Under the pieces are notes generated by a model, which saw only the letters and a list, made by a program, of their open reading frames with translations, was not told where the DNA came from and ran no database searches. From Pyrodictiaceae archaeon (lineage in GTDB: Archaea; Thermoproteota; Thermoprotei_A; Sulfolobales; Pyrodictiaceae), in assembly GCA_027036135.1 (NCBI GenBank), contig JALVSY010000007.1:190880-254879 (forward strand): DNA of 64,000 bases, read 5' to 3'. Shown piece by piece: positions 17,920-25,812 of the stretch. A program made the translations under genes and the position numbers. Numbering within the stretch: the stretch's first letter is position 1; the number at the start of each line of letters is the position of its first letter.

Positions 17920-17979
17920 CCTCTAACCGTCTTTTCCCTTACGGCAATACATCATCATCTTTTCCTTTGCCCGATTCTC

Positions 17980-18711
17980 TTAGGTTCTGCTCTTCCTTAT
18001 AGCATAGGCCGCCAGCAATAGAAACACCACGCTCATCAGAAACGATGCCAAGAAAGCCGTTAAGGGAGAGACTACATCACACGAGCCGGTGTAGGAGTAG
18101 CGAATCGCCTCTGTCATAAATGTTAGGGGCTGCGTGAGAGCGATCCAAGCCAGGTAACGAGGCATAAGCGATACTGGTATTATCACATCTGATAGAAACA
18201 TCATAGGGAATCTTACTAGGTTCATTACAACCATCACTTGCTCCGGTTCCTTTATGACAAAGGATAAAAGCACACCGAAGCTTGAGGAGGCAAAGCTAGC
18301 CAGGACTATGGCGAGTACTAAGAGAAGGGCATGTGCCGGCACAACGTGTAGAACAAGATACGCGAGCAGTAATATCGGGATCGCTGACGCCAGGCCTAGG
18401 AAGAAGCTGCTCAGTGTCTTGCCAAGAGCTATACCGGTATAACTGATTGGGAATAGGAGGAGGCGCTCAAAGGAGCCTATTCTCCTCTCAAAGACTATGG
18501 ACATACCGGACATTGATGTTGCCCCGAAGAAGAGCGCGAGCGATATCATGCCCGGTGCTAGCCACGTGGTTAACCCGCCATGCCTAAACATGAATGCCAG
18601 GGCGAAGACAAAGGGGAATAGTATTCCCCAGCTTATTGAGCCAGGCTTCATATAGTACTCTCTTAGATCCTTTACGGCGATATACATTGCCTTCTCTAGC
18701 TCATCGATCAT
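17980..18711 (-). CDS. ABC-2 type exporter, membrane subunit
   Basis: 243 residues with six TM helices ('GILFPFVFALAFMF', 'MISLALFFGATSMSGM', 'TLSSFFLGLASAIPILLLAYLVL', 'LVLAIVLASFASSSFGVLLSF' and two more). The segment 'VFERRIGSFERLLLFPISYTGI' is the cytoplasmic E-R-x-x-G-x-x-E-x-L-L coupling helix of ABC-2 permeases. It overlaps the ATPase gene upstream by 4 bases, so the two form an operon. It stands between cdvA and cdvB on the opposite strand and interrupts what is a contiguous cdv cluster in other Crenarchaeota. Substrate unknown. Confidence 0.85.
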   Translation of the reverse strand: MIDELEKAMYIAVKDLREYYMKPGSISWGILFPFVFALAFMFRHGGLTTWLAPGMISLALFFGATSMSGMSIVFERRIGSFERLLLFPISYTGIALGKTLSSFFLGLASAIPILLLAYLVLHVVPAHALLLVLAIVLASFASSSFGVLLSFVIKEPEQVMVVMNLVRFPMMFLSDVIIPVSLMPRYLAWIALTQPLTFMTEAIRYSYTGSCDVVSPLTAFLASFLMSVVFLLLAAYAIRKSRT

Positions 18712-19589
18712 TTCCTCTCACCTATTATTCTCAAGAAGACCTCCTCTGCATCTGCCTCTCTCAGTCGGAGAAGGGATATTCTAAGCCCCTTACGCTTAGC
18801 ATAGAGGGCAAGGCTCTCCAACGCCTCAACCTCATTATCTATAACTAGTTCTAAGCGACCACTATTCCTTCTAGCGTCGAGAACCCCTCTCAGCGAACCT
18901 AGTAGCTCTCGTGGCTCCGGGTTACGTGGATAGAAGCTTACCTCGAGAACTTCTCTAGCACTGAACTTTCTACCCAGCTCTTCGGGTGTACCCATGGCTA
19001 CTATCTCGCCCTTATTTATAATTGCTACTCTGTGTGAGAGGTTGAAGGCCTCGTAGATATTATGGGTTGTAAGGAAAATCGTTATTCCTTTACGGTTTAA
19101 CTCTACGAGCTTATTCCATAGCAGTCTTCTGCTAACAACATCTAGGCCCGAGGTAGGCTCGTCGAGAAACACTATCTCTGGGTTGTGCACGAGTGCGGCT
19201 GCTATTGTTAGTCTCCTCTTAAGCCCCTTGGAGAGAGCCTTAAACTTAGTATCTCGGTACTTCTCTAAGCCGAAGAAGGCCAGAACCTCTTCCACGTTTC
19301 TACGAGCAATACTACCCTTAACTCCATACATCTTGGCAGAGAAGAGGAGGTTCTGGTAGCAAGTCAGCTCAGAGTAAAGATTAGATATGTCCGGTACAAC
19401 GCCGATAAGTCTCTTGACGCGCTTACTGTGCCTCGTTATATCATAGCCGCAGATCTTGGCCCTGCCACTAGTAATCGTCGTGAGCCCGACAAGCATTCTT
19501 ACAGTAGTTGTTTTACCAGCACCATTTGGGCCTAGGAAACCGAATATCTCGCCTTTCTTCACGCAAAACGAGATACCCTTCACAGCCAC
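18708..19589 (-). CDS. ABC-2 type exporter, ATPase subunit (N-terminus disrupted or unusual start)
   Basis: Walker A 'GPNGAGKTTT', signature 'LSKGLKRRLTIAAAL', Walker B 'EIVFLDEPTSGLD', H-loop 'FLTTHNI', then a C-terminal extension to 293 residues. The track start (GTG 19589) omits the first strand and A-loop. The same frame upstream encodes 'AIRVEKLRKVYPNG', clearly native, but contains no ATG/GTG/TTG before an in-frame stop. An ATG at 19645 with GGTGA upstream and a TTAAATA box is out of frame by two bases; removing one TG from AAGTGTGC restores 'MISAIRVEKLRKVY'. Either a 2-base slip truncated it, a rare start (CTG in 'EKLRK') is used, or the sequence has an error. Confidence 0.75.
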   Translation of the reverse strand: MAVKGISFCVKKGEIFGFLGPNGAGKTTTVRMLVGLTTITSGRAKICGYDITRHSKRVKRLIGVVPDISNLYSELTCYQNLLFSAKMYGVKGSIARRNVEEVLAFFGLEKYRDTKFKALSKGLKRRLTIAAALVHNPEIVFLDEPTSGLDVVSRRLLWNKLVELNRKGITIFLTTHNIYEAFNLSHRVAIINKGEIVAMGTPEELGRKFSAREVLEVSFYPRNPEPRELLGSLRGVLDARRNSGRLELVIDNEVEALESLALYAKRKGLRISLLRLREADAEEVFLRIIGERK

Positions 19590-20009
19590 GGTGCCGTTTG
19601 GGTAAACCTTTCTCAGCTTCTCAACTCTTATAGCACACTTATCATGGTTCCTTGCATCTCACCGAATTCATCGCAGTATTTAACGCGTGTTATTTAATGT
19701 TTTGTGGTTCTAGTCGCATTCTCCTGCAGCGTCGCCGAAGGAAAATACATTGGAAAAGCATGCGTACATCTGGTCCGATGTCCCTTAAGCATTATAAATT
19801 CTATAGGGAGTAAGAGTCTTGTGCGAGGAAGGTAACAAGGGGCTCTATTCCGTGGTAGTACTACTTGTTCTCGGATTTTCTACTAGGCGTTGGTGCTCCG
19901 GGTATTCTAGAGGTATTAGCGGCGCGGAGGACGCTAAGCAGTGGCTCTGTAACAATATCTGGGTTGGGAGACACGCTACCGAAACTACTCTAGAGAGGTG
20001 CTCGTGGCC
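19590..20009. other. Intergenic region before cdvB
   Basis: About 420 bases. It holds the likely promoter and original start of the minus-strand ABC ATPase (TTAAATA near 19680, ATG 19645) and a strong plus-strand TATA box CATTATAAATTC near 19790, which is 200 bases before cdvB. A weaker AACAATATC near 19955 is better placed for cdvB. The track ORF at 19819-20022 has no recognisable features. A long cdvB leader or small RNA from the 19790 promoter is possible but not supported further. Confidence 0.4.
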
Positions 20010-20861
20010 ATGTCGGCCATAATTTCACGCTTATTCCAAGCATTCGGGTTCACACCCCGCCCACAAGAGAGCCCACGAGAAAGCATAGACAGGATAATAG
20101 TGAAGCTAGAGGTCTTGCAGGACAAGGCAGCCGAGATAAGGTACAGGTTCGAGACTAGGAGCCGCGAGCTCTGGGAGAAGACCGTAGAGCTACTAAGGAA
20201 GGGTGAGAAAACCAGGGCAACCATATATGCTGGCGAGATAGCACAGGTAAGGAACATTATAAAGCTGATACACGGCATGGAGAACATGATAATAATGACC
20301 AAGGAGAGGCTCAAGACAGTAAGAGACGTGGGCGAGATAGGCCAAGTACTAATGGTGTTCGGGACAGCGCTCGAGGAGATAAAGGACCATGCTAGAGCGA
20401 TATACCCGAACCTCAATCTGTTCTTCGACGAGGTCTCTAGGAACGTTAAGTCACTGATAGTAGAGACCACGATGAACAGCGACGCCGTTGAGAGAATAGA
20501 CCCCGTGGTGATAAGCAAGGAGGCAGAGGAGATGCTCCAGCAAGCTATGAAGAAGGCAGAGGAGGAGGTCAAAGAGGAGTTCCCAGAGCCACCAATAGAT
20601 ACTATAGTTAAGCTGGAGGCGCGGAAACAACCAGTAGCAGTAGCGATAGGCGGGCCGAGCACACAGCCAACGAAGCCAAAGACTACTCCGAGGAGAAGGA
20701 GAAGCATAGAGGAACTAGAGCAACTAGTACTAAATTACATAAGGAACCACAACGGCATACTAGACATAAAAGAGTTCACAACAATCTACGGCGTCACAAA
20801 GAACGAGGTACTACAAGCAATACACAGGCTCGCAGAGAAAGGCCTAATAGCACTATCCTAG
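20010..20861 (+). CDS. cdvB: Cell division protein CdvB (ESCRT-III homologue)
   Basis: Forms the constricting division polymer. The core ESCRT-III helices cover about residues 15-185 ('IIVKLEVLQDKAAEIRYRFETR' onwards, basic first helix, acidic later helices). A proline motif 'FPEPPIDTIVKL' in the linker resembles the MIM2 element that binds the CdvC MIT domain, and a basic linker 'TPRRRRSIEELEQ' leads to a C-terminal winged-helix (about 230-283, 'NHNGILDIKEFTTIYGVTK') that in Sulfolobus binds CdvA. The track starts at GTG 19998, but ATG 20010 lies 9 bases after GAGGTG and is preferred. The presence of both interaction elements implies a working CdvA-B-C system despite gene separation. Confidence 0.9.
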   Translation: MSAIISRLFQAFGFTPRPQESPRESIDRIIVKLEVLQDKAAEIRYRFETRSRELWEKTVELLRKGEKTRATIYAGEIAQVRNIIKLIHGMENMIIMTKERLKTVRDVGEIGQVLMVFGTALEEIKDHARAIYPNLNLFFDEVSRNVKSLIVETTMNSDAVERIDPVVISKEAEEMLQQAMKKAEEEVKEEFPEPPIDTIVKLEARKQPVAVAIGGPSTQPTKPKTTPRRRRSIEELEQLVLNYIRNHNGILDIKEFTTIYGVTKNEVLQAIHRLAEKGLIALS

Positions 20862-20927
20862 CCCAACAATATTCTTTTCTAAACTAACCTGCCCACACTG
20901 ATACTACGATTCATTGGGGGCTCATTC

Positions 20928-21175
20928 TCATGGATCCTTTTGATAAGCCTCGATGAATTCCTTCCTAGTTATCCTTGCAAGCTCTAGCACGCCAAGAAGC
21001 ATGCCCGGCTTAAGTTCCTCGTGGAGGGGCACTACTGTAACCACTTTCTCTTTCCCAGTACCCTTTGCCAGAACTACATGACTTCCTCGCTGCCGCTTAG
21101 TAATAAATACTAATAAATACTAAATTTCTTAACTAGTATTCTTACTACCTCACGCTCCGATAACTTTGGGAGCCT
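20928..21175 (-). pseudogene. hicA: Decayed hicA (mRNA interferase toxin)
   Basis: Not in the ORF track. After hicB the reverse strand reads 'LPKLSEREVVRILVKKF', then in a different frame 'KRQRGSHVVLAKGTGKEKVVTVVPLHEELKPG' split by nothing else, ending 'EAYQKDP'. These are the front and back of a HicA, including the catalytic-histidine motif GSHVV. The two parts are separated by two tandem copies of AGTATTTATT (10 bp each), which break the frame and bring in stops. The expected start codon position is AGG instead of ATG. Toxin activity must be lost, leaving hicB as a solitary antitoxin. Confidence 0.8.
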
Positions 21176-21431
21176 TTGTGCTAACTTCTACCACCCCTAC
21201 AATGCTATTCTCGAGTTCGCTGAGCTTTTCAAGCGCCTCTGGAACTTCCTCCAAGTAAAGCTCCAAAGCCTCTCTTAGATTCTCTAAAGCCTCCTCTATT
21301 GTTTTACCTTGACTAGTAACACCAGTAACTATTTCCCGTGCTACATACATGTCCTCCTCGCGCCAAATAAGTGCCCGAACCCTAAGTTGCATAGAACCAA
21401 CACCCACTTCTAAGAACCGAGGATTGGGCAT
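21150..21431 (-). CDS. hicB: HicB-family antitoxin
   Basis: 93 residues; 'YVAREIVTGVTSQGKTIEEALENLREALELYLEE' is the typical HicB partial RNase H-like segment. HicB blocks HicA in type II toxin-antitoxin pairs. The 3' end overlaps the decayed hicA by 26 bases, the normal arrangement of an intact pair, so it is a relic of a complete module. ATG 21431 has AAGGAGG 11 bases upstream; ATG 21392 (MQLRVRAL) would give the more compact family start. The gene itself looks intact. Confidence 0.78.
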   Translation of the reverse strand: MPNPRFLEVGVGSMQLRVRALIWREEDMYVAREIVTGVTSQGKTIEEALENLREALELYLEEVPEALEKLSELENSIVGVVEVSTKAPKVIGA

Positions 21432-21532
21432 ACTCTAAAATTCCTCCTTGTCCAGTATAGTGCAAGAAGGTAGTTACTCTATCCATAGCTTAGCTAATAA
21501 ATTCGTTTCATCGATATTAGTGCTGTATTGTT

Positions 21533-22264
21533 GTGGCTATGCAGCGTTTTGCTATAAGCTTATTTCTCTCCCAGTGTATGCGGGGAGCTGCAAGAAAGGG
21601 GTGTGGCAGTGAGCGAGGAGGCGAGGCGCTGGGGACTGTGGAGGCTGGGCTTGTTCATTGGGCCAAGCTCTATGCTTCTTATTACATAACGTTATTGTTC
21701 ATTATGAACCCGTTTGGTGCTGCTCCGATATTTGCTGATATAGCTGAGAAGCTTAGTCCTAGGGAGAGGAACCAGCTCATAAACTATGTCTCATTGGTTG
21801 TTCTTGGCCTCTTATACGTGATGGCTCTTACTGGTGAGTTCCTCTTAGAGGTTTATCATGTCACTGTTATGCAGTTCCGGTTGGCAGGAGGCATTATACT
21901 CATAGCGATTGCTCTTTATCGTCTAACTGGTAGGCCTATAACACAGACACCAGATCCTAGGGACGCCGCTATTGTCCCACTCTCGATGCCTATTCTCGTG
22001 GGTCCTGCGACGATAACATATCTTATATTGTTTAGTACTCAGGGGCATATACTCGTCCTACTAGCCGTGATACCTGCTGTTACCTTTACTGTGTGGGCTG
22101 TGCTCATGGGCGCTGACATTATACTGAGGAGGCTTGGGCGTAACGTGATGGTGATACTTACTCGTATCTCAGCTCTCTTCGTAGGCGCGGTGGGAGCGGC
22201 GATGATAGACGCTGTGGTAAGGGATTGGATAAAGTATTCGTGTACATGCCATGCTCGTCAGTAG
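21533..22264 (+). CDS. MarC/SNatA-family membrane protein
   Basis: Six TM helices in the MarC pattern: 'YYITLLFIMNPFGAAPIFADI' (the conserved N-P-x-G-x-x-P motif), 'SLVVLGLLYVMALTG', 'FRLAGGIILIAIALYRL', 'AAIVPLSMPILVGPATITYLI', and two more. Relatives are putative amino-acid or small-molecule transporters of the inner membrane; drug-resistance roles have been doubted. The track start gives 243 residues with a basic, Cys-containing 35-residue leader unlike the family; GTG at 21638 (VEAGLVHWAKLY) gives 208 residues, the usual length, and is the likely true start though its ribosome site is weak. Confidence 0.8.
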   Translation: MAMQRFAISLFLSQCMRGAARKGCGSERGGEALGTVEAGLVHWAKLYASYYITLLFIMNPFGAAPIFADIAEKLSPRERNQLINYVSLVVLGLLYVMALTGEFLLEVYHVTVMQFRLAGGIILIAIALYRLTGRPITQTPDPRDAAIVPLSMPILVGPATITYLILFSTQGHILVLLAVIPAVTFTVWAVLMGADIILRRLGRNVMVILTRISALFVGAVGAAMIDAVVRDWIKYSCTCHARQ

Positions 22265-22299
22265 AAGAACCCAAAAGAGCTCGGTGATGTAAGAGAGTG

Positions 22300-23085
22300 T
22301 TAGAAAACAGAACGTAGTAGGCCTCCATCTATCGGTATCGAGGCTCCGTTTATGTAGCTCGCGTAGGGGCTTATGAGGAATGCTACTAGGTAGCCGACTT
22401 CCCGTGGCGAGCCTATCCTCCTTAAGGGGACGTTAGCAGCCATTTCCTCAATTACCTTCTCCACGGGCTTACCTGTCTCAGCTGCACGTTTCTCCGCTAC
22501 TTGTCTGACACGGTTAGTCATTATGTAGCCTGGTAGTATCGCGTTTACCCTTATCCCTCTCGGGCCAAGCTCCCTTGCAAGTGTTTTCACAAGGCCGTGA
22601 ATACTTATCCTCATCACGTTCGACAACGCTATGTCCTCGAGAGGCTCCCTCACAGCTATGCTTGTCGAGAACACCATGGAGGGGTTACTGCTCTTCTCCA
22701 GCCATGGCAGGGCGTAGTAAGCCGCCCATACAGGGCTTAGGGCTAGTAGGCGTGCTGCATACTCCCAGTCCTCGAGCCCCAGGTCACGGAACTTCCCGGG
22801 CCTAGGAGGCCCCGGGATATAGACTAGTGCATCGAGCCCGCCGAGCAGCTCGGCTGCCTTGTTAACGAGGTGCTCGACCTCCTCCCTCCTAGTCAGGTCT
22901 GCCTGAACCGCGTAGACCTCTCCCAGCTGCTTGAGCTCCGCTAGGGTCTTCTCCAGCCGGGCCTGATCCCGCCCATTTATTACTACGCGTGCGCCTTCCT
23001 CGAGGAGCACCTCTGCTACTCCACGGCCTATGCCGCGGCTCGAGGCTGTTACGAGGACTCTTAGACCCTTGATACCGAAGGCCAT
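22300..23085 (-). CDS. Short-chain dehydrogenase/reductase family protein with altered active site
   Basis: Rossmann motif 'LVTASSRGIGRGVAEVL' (TGxxxGIG type), 'NGRDQARLE', 'LVYIPGPPRPG' in place of NNAG, and C-terminal 'PRGIRVNAILPGYI'. The YxxxK pair is replaced: the aligned segment reads 'LSNVMRISIHGLVKTLA', with Ser for the catalytic Tyr and Arg for the Lys; the catalytic Ser is retained in 'VFSTSIAV'. Some beta-ketoacyl-reductase-like SDR subgroups are known to lack the standard tetrad, so it may use another mechanism or only bind nucleotide. ATG 23085 with GGGGTG 9 bases upstream is preferred over GTG 23097. It stands alone. Confidence 0.8.
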   Translation of the reverse strand: MAFGIKGLRVLVTASSRGIGRGVAEVLLEEGARVVINGRDQARLEKTLAELKQLGEVYAVQADLTRREEVEHLVNKAAELLGGLDALVYIPGPPRPGKFRDLGLEDWEYAARLLALSPVWAAYYALPWLEKSSNPSMVFSTSIAVREPLEDIALSNVMRISIHGLVKTLARELGPRGIRVNAILPGYIMTNRVRQVAEKRAAETGKPVEKVIEEMAANVPLRRIGSPREVGYLVAFLISPYASYINGASIPIDGGLLRSVF

Positions 23086-23193
23086 ACGGGTATACACCCC
23101 TCGCTGAGCAGAGAATTAGGGTACATAACAAGTGGCTAGGGAAAACCGATCCCAGGGCCTAGGGATAGAAAGTGGGATAGGGTTTGAAAAATG

Positions 23194-23661
23194 TTAGCCT
23201 AGTGGCTTCAGGCTGAACACTATTATTGCTGCTATGTAGAGCGCCATGCCTACTAGGTCGCTTGTGGATAGCTTTTCTCCTAGGATTAGCCAGGCTAGGC
23301 TTGCTACTAGGAGCGCGTTTGAGAGAGCTATAGCTGTTGCTGGCCCGGCTTTGCCGAGGGCTACTGCTACTTTGAGGAAGTACATGCCTATGGCTAGGAA
23401 GACTCCTGCTAGGGCCATTACTAGGTAGAAGTGCGGGTTAACCCCGCTTATGCGCGGGTTAAACGCGCTATCGTATCTCCCCTGAGTCATCATTGCGAGG
23501 AGCACTATGATGCCGACGAGCCCTGCTCCTAGGAGTAGTATCGCTGTGCCCTCCATCGAGGGCATCCCCTTGACTGAGGCGTATTTGAGGAGGAAGTTCG
23601 TCAACCCGAACATAATGAACGTACCAAACGCGTAGAGTACCCATGCACTGCTCTGCGCCAC
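23194..23661 (-). CDS. EamA-like (half-size DMT) transporter
   Basis: Four to five TM helices ending in 'AGPATAIALSNALLVASLAWLILGEKLSTSDLVGMALYIAAIIVF', which is split here by the typical 'LGEKLS' turn of the EamA/DMT family. At 155 residues it is a single EamA repeat, so it probably works as a dimer like SMR-type ancestors. The ORF track starts at 23739, but GTG 23661 (VAQSSAWVLYAFG) follows GAGGGTGG and removes a non-conserved basic leader. The substrate is unknown; relatives move metabolites or drugs. The divergent small membrane protein gene begins 86 bases away. Confidence 0.72.
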   Translation of the reverse strand: MAQSSAWVLYAFGTFIMFGLTNFLLKYASVKGMPSMEGTAILLLGAGLVGIIVLLAMMTQGRYDSAFNPRISGVNPHFYLVMALAGVFLAIGMYFLKVAVALGKAGPATAIALSNALLVASLAWLILGEKLSTSDLVGMALYIAAIIVFSLKPLG

Positions 23662-23746
23662 TACCCAGCCACCCTCTATTCTTCCCTGGTAGGAGCGATG
23701 CTCTAGGGAGAAGACTATAATAGCTAAGCGTCGGTGCAAACAAGTC

Positions 23747-24121
23747 GTGGCTAAACAAGAGACTCATGAAGGACGGCGGGGCTGCTCCTGGTTGCCGAGG
23801 AACGAAATCAGCTTACTGAACATATACACAATAATGGCCCTAGGCTTCTTCGGACTCACAGTGATGGCTTACATAGAGCACAATGCTGACCTTGCCGCAT
23901 TCTATCTCCTAATGGGCGGCGCGCTTCTCCTAGGCAAGGTGACTGTACTCTTCCCGAGAAACAAGCTGGCAAGGATACTAGCCGACATAGGAATAATCCT
24001 GCTCGCGTACAACGTTATAGCGAGGTACCCCCTGGGGAAGCTCAACGCCTACACGCTTATCTCGTGGACAATCCTCGCCGCAGCCCTCATAGAGGCCATC
24101 TATGTCCTCAAGAAGTACTAG
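23747..24121 (+). CDS. Small four-TM membrane protein, unknown
   Basis: 124 residues: a basic cytoplasmic N-terminus, then TM segments at about 26-44, 48-66 ('LAAFYLLMGGALLLGKVTVLF'), 76-92 and 100-118, ending 'VLKKY'. No conserved catalytic residues are seen and I do not recognise the family. Start GTG 23747. It lies divergent to the EamA-like transporter and could share its regulation, but no operator is obvious in the 85 bases between. Confidence 0.6.
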   Translation: MAKQETHEGRRGCSWLPRNEISLLNIYTIMALGFFGLTVMAYIEHNADLAAFYLLMGGALLLGKVTVLFPRNKLARILADIGIILLAYNVIARYPLGKLNAYTLISWTILAAALIEAIYVLKKY

Positions 24122-24157
24122 GCCTCGTGCCCATACTCAGTAATAATCTCCTAGGAG

Positions 24158-25291
24158 TCATGCATTGCCTATGAAGACCTCTTTTACTCCTGCTTCCCTA
24201 GCAGCGCGGTAGGCTTCTAGTGCGTGCCGCCTACTCGTTGGGGGGAGGTCCCTCATCCGGAAATCTGGGTGGAAAGCGAGCAGAACCATGGGTATGTTGA
24301 CCCGGTACTTATCCATGAGGCTTGCAACGTAGGACGCGATGCCTCTTACCTCCTTCGCGTCAACATAACCCGGCACGAGCAGCGTGCTAATCGCTAGCAG
24401 GGGCGGCTCTGGGCGCTCCCTTGCCATGCGGGCTAGTTGCTCTGTGTTCTCCTTCAGCCTCTTGAGCGCTTTTTCTCCGTCTGCTCCGGTTAGCGCCTCG
24501 TATATGGAGGGTGTCCATGCCTTCCAGTCTATCTTCACTATGCCGCCGCTCACTAGGCTTAGCCGGGCCGCCTCCCGTATCAAGGGTGGCGACGCTAGGC
24601 CGTCCGTCTCCCAGCATATTCTCTTGGGCCACTGCTTCCTCTTCTCCGCCTCGGCTAGTATCTTCCTGGAAGCCTGGATTAGGAGAGGCATGTGTGGCGT
24701 AGGGTCTCCGCCGAAATAGCATATGCACGTAACTCGTGGATCAAGAGCCTCCTCTACCAGCTCCTCTATGGTCTTTATGTAGCGGCTCCAGGTCCCCGTG
24801 GCTAGTGCTAGCTTGTGCTCGGGGTTTTGGCAGAAGTGGCAATCAAGGGGGCATCCGAGGAGGAAGACTGCTAGGTTATAGTATCCCTTCTCAACACCCT
24901 CTGTGAAGGTGTATCTTGGATAGCCTCTCGAGGTATTCGCTGGGCAAACGTAGCCTGCAGTGCAGTTAGTTGGGTGCGGGTCTAGATAGGTATAGGCTAG
25001 GAGCCTTCCATGACCCTGTAGGGGCTCTAGCTTGCCGCCGCGGTTAACCCATACACCACAGTACCCCTTGCCGCCGGGCGGGATACGGCACTCGTTGACG
25101 CATATCTTGCAGGGAGCGCCACTAGGTTCCCGGGGCGGGCTTGGCGGTAACCCGAGCTTCTCTCGGTAGATGCGGCGTTTTCTCCGAGCCACTGCTAGTG
25201 CCTCAGCAGGTCTCCTCCGCAAGCAATCGGCACAGACACCTATGGCTTCAGCTACTAGGCCTTCTCGGCCGCATAGAGCACATCGAGCCAT
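24158..25291 (-). CDS. Radical SAM protein, PflA/AmrS-like
   Basis: 377 residues. N-terminal zinc ribbon ('CALCGREG...CADCLRR'), second Cys group 'CKICVNECRIPPGGKGYCG' as in AmrS/PflA-like activases, then the radical SAM CX3CX2C site 'GCPLDCHFCQNPEH', 'CYFGGDPTPH' (GGDP motif) and 'KIDWKAW'. Proteins of this type reduce SAM to a 5'-deoxyadenosyl radical to activate a partner or modify a substrate; AmrS works with MEMO1-type partners in many archaea. No partner is adjacent, so the target is unknown. ATG at 25291 with GGGTG upstream. Confidence 0.8.
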   Translation of the reverse strand: MARCALCGREGLVAEAIGVCADCLRRRPAEALAVARRKRRIYREKLGLPPSPPREPSGAPCKICVNECRIPPGGKGYCGVWVNRGGKLEPLQGHGRLLAYTYLDPHPTNCTAGYVCPANTSRGYPRYTFTEGVEKGYYNLAVFLLGCPLDCHFCQNPEHKLALATGTWSRYIKTIEELVEEALDPRVTCICYFGGDPTPHMPLLIQASRKILAEAEKRKQWPKRICWETDGLASPPLIREAARLSLVSGGIVKIDWKAWTPSIYEALTGADGEKALKRLKENTEQLARMARERPEPPLLAISTLLVPGYVDAKEVRGIASYVASLMDKYRVNIPMVLLAFHPDFRMRDLPPTSRRHALEAYRAAREAGVKEVFIGNA

Positions 25292-25366
25292 AACACGAGC
25301 ACCCTAGTCCATGGCGTAGGATTTTAGGGAAAAACGCCTATATCCTAGCACACGGGCCTCTACAGG

Positions 25367-25774
25367 ATGAGTTACGAGTATGCACAAACCCTTCTTAGGA
25401 GAGCCGAGGCATTCCTCGAAGCCTCTCAGAATAGCTATGAGAAAGGATACTGGGACGTAGCATGCGTAGAAGCAGAGATCGCTGCCCAGCTCGCCCTTAA
25501 AGCGCTAATAGCTAGGATGGGGCTAACGCCACCACAGGTCACTGGTATTAGGAGGCTTGTGGGGCTCGTAGCGAGGCTCCACCCAGATATCGGCGAGAAA
25601 TTAGCCAGCCATGCTAAGTCTATACGTGAGAGAGTAATAGTGCTTGAAAGGTGCTGGGAAATGGGTCAACATAGCCCAGAGCCGGCTGATGAAGAGGAGG
25701 CCTACATAGCGCTTGAGGCGGCTAAGGACCTAGTAGAATTTACGAAGAACCTCGTAGAGTCTCTGAACCACTAG
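25367..25774 (+). CDS. HEPN-domain protein, orphan
   Basis: 135 residues, all helical. 'LLRRAEAFLEASQNSYEKGYWDVACVEAEIAAQLALKALI' is the classic first half of a HEPN domain. HEPN proteins pair with MNT nucleotidyltransferases as toxin-antitoxin modules or act as RNases through an R-X4-6-H motif; no such motif is clear here and no MNT gene is adjacent. The upstream neighbour is the divergent radical SAM gene and the downstream one converges. It is probably a non-catalytic HEPN or a relic of a HEPN-MNT pair. Confidence 0.75.
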   Translation: MSYEYAQTLLRRAEAFLEASQNSYEKGYWDVACVEAEIAAQLALKALIARMGLTPPQVTGIRRLVGLVARLHPDIGEKLASHAKSIRERVIVLERCWEMGQHSPEPADEEEAYIALEAAKDLVEFTKNLVESLNH

Positions 25775-25812
25775 CGACAAGGAATACGAGGGACTACTAG
25801 CTCGTCAGTAGC

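Noticed and set aside
19819-20022. 67-residue ORF upstream of cdvB
   Set aside because: No domain, odd composition with several Trp and Cys, overlaps the cdvB start; more likely leader or non-coding.
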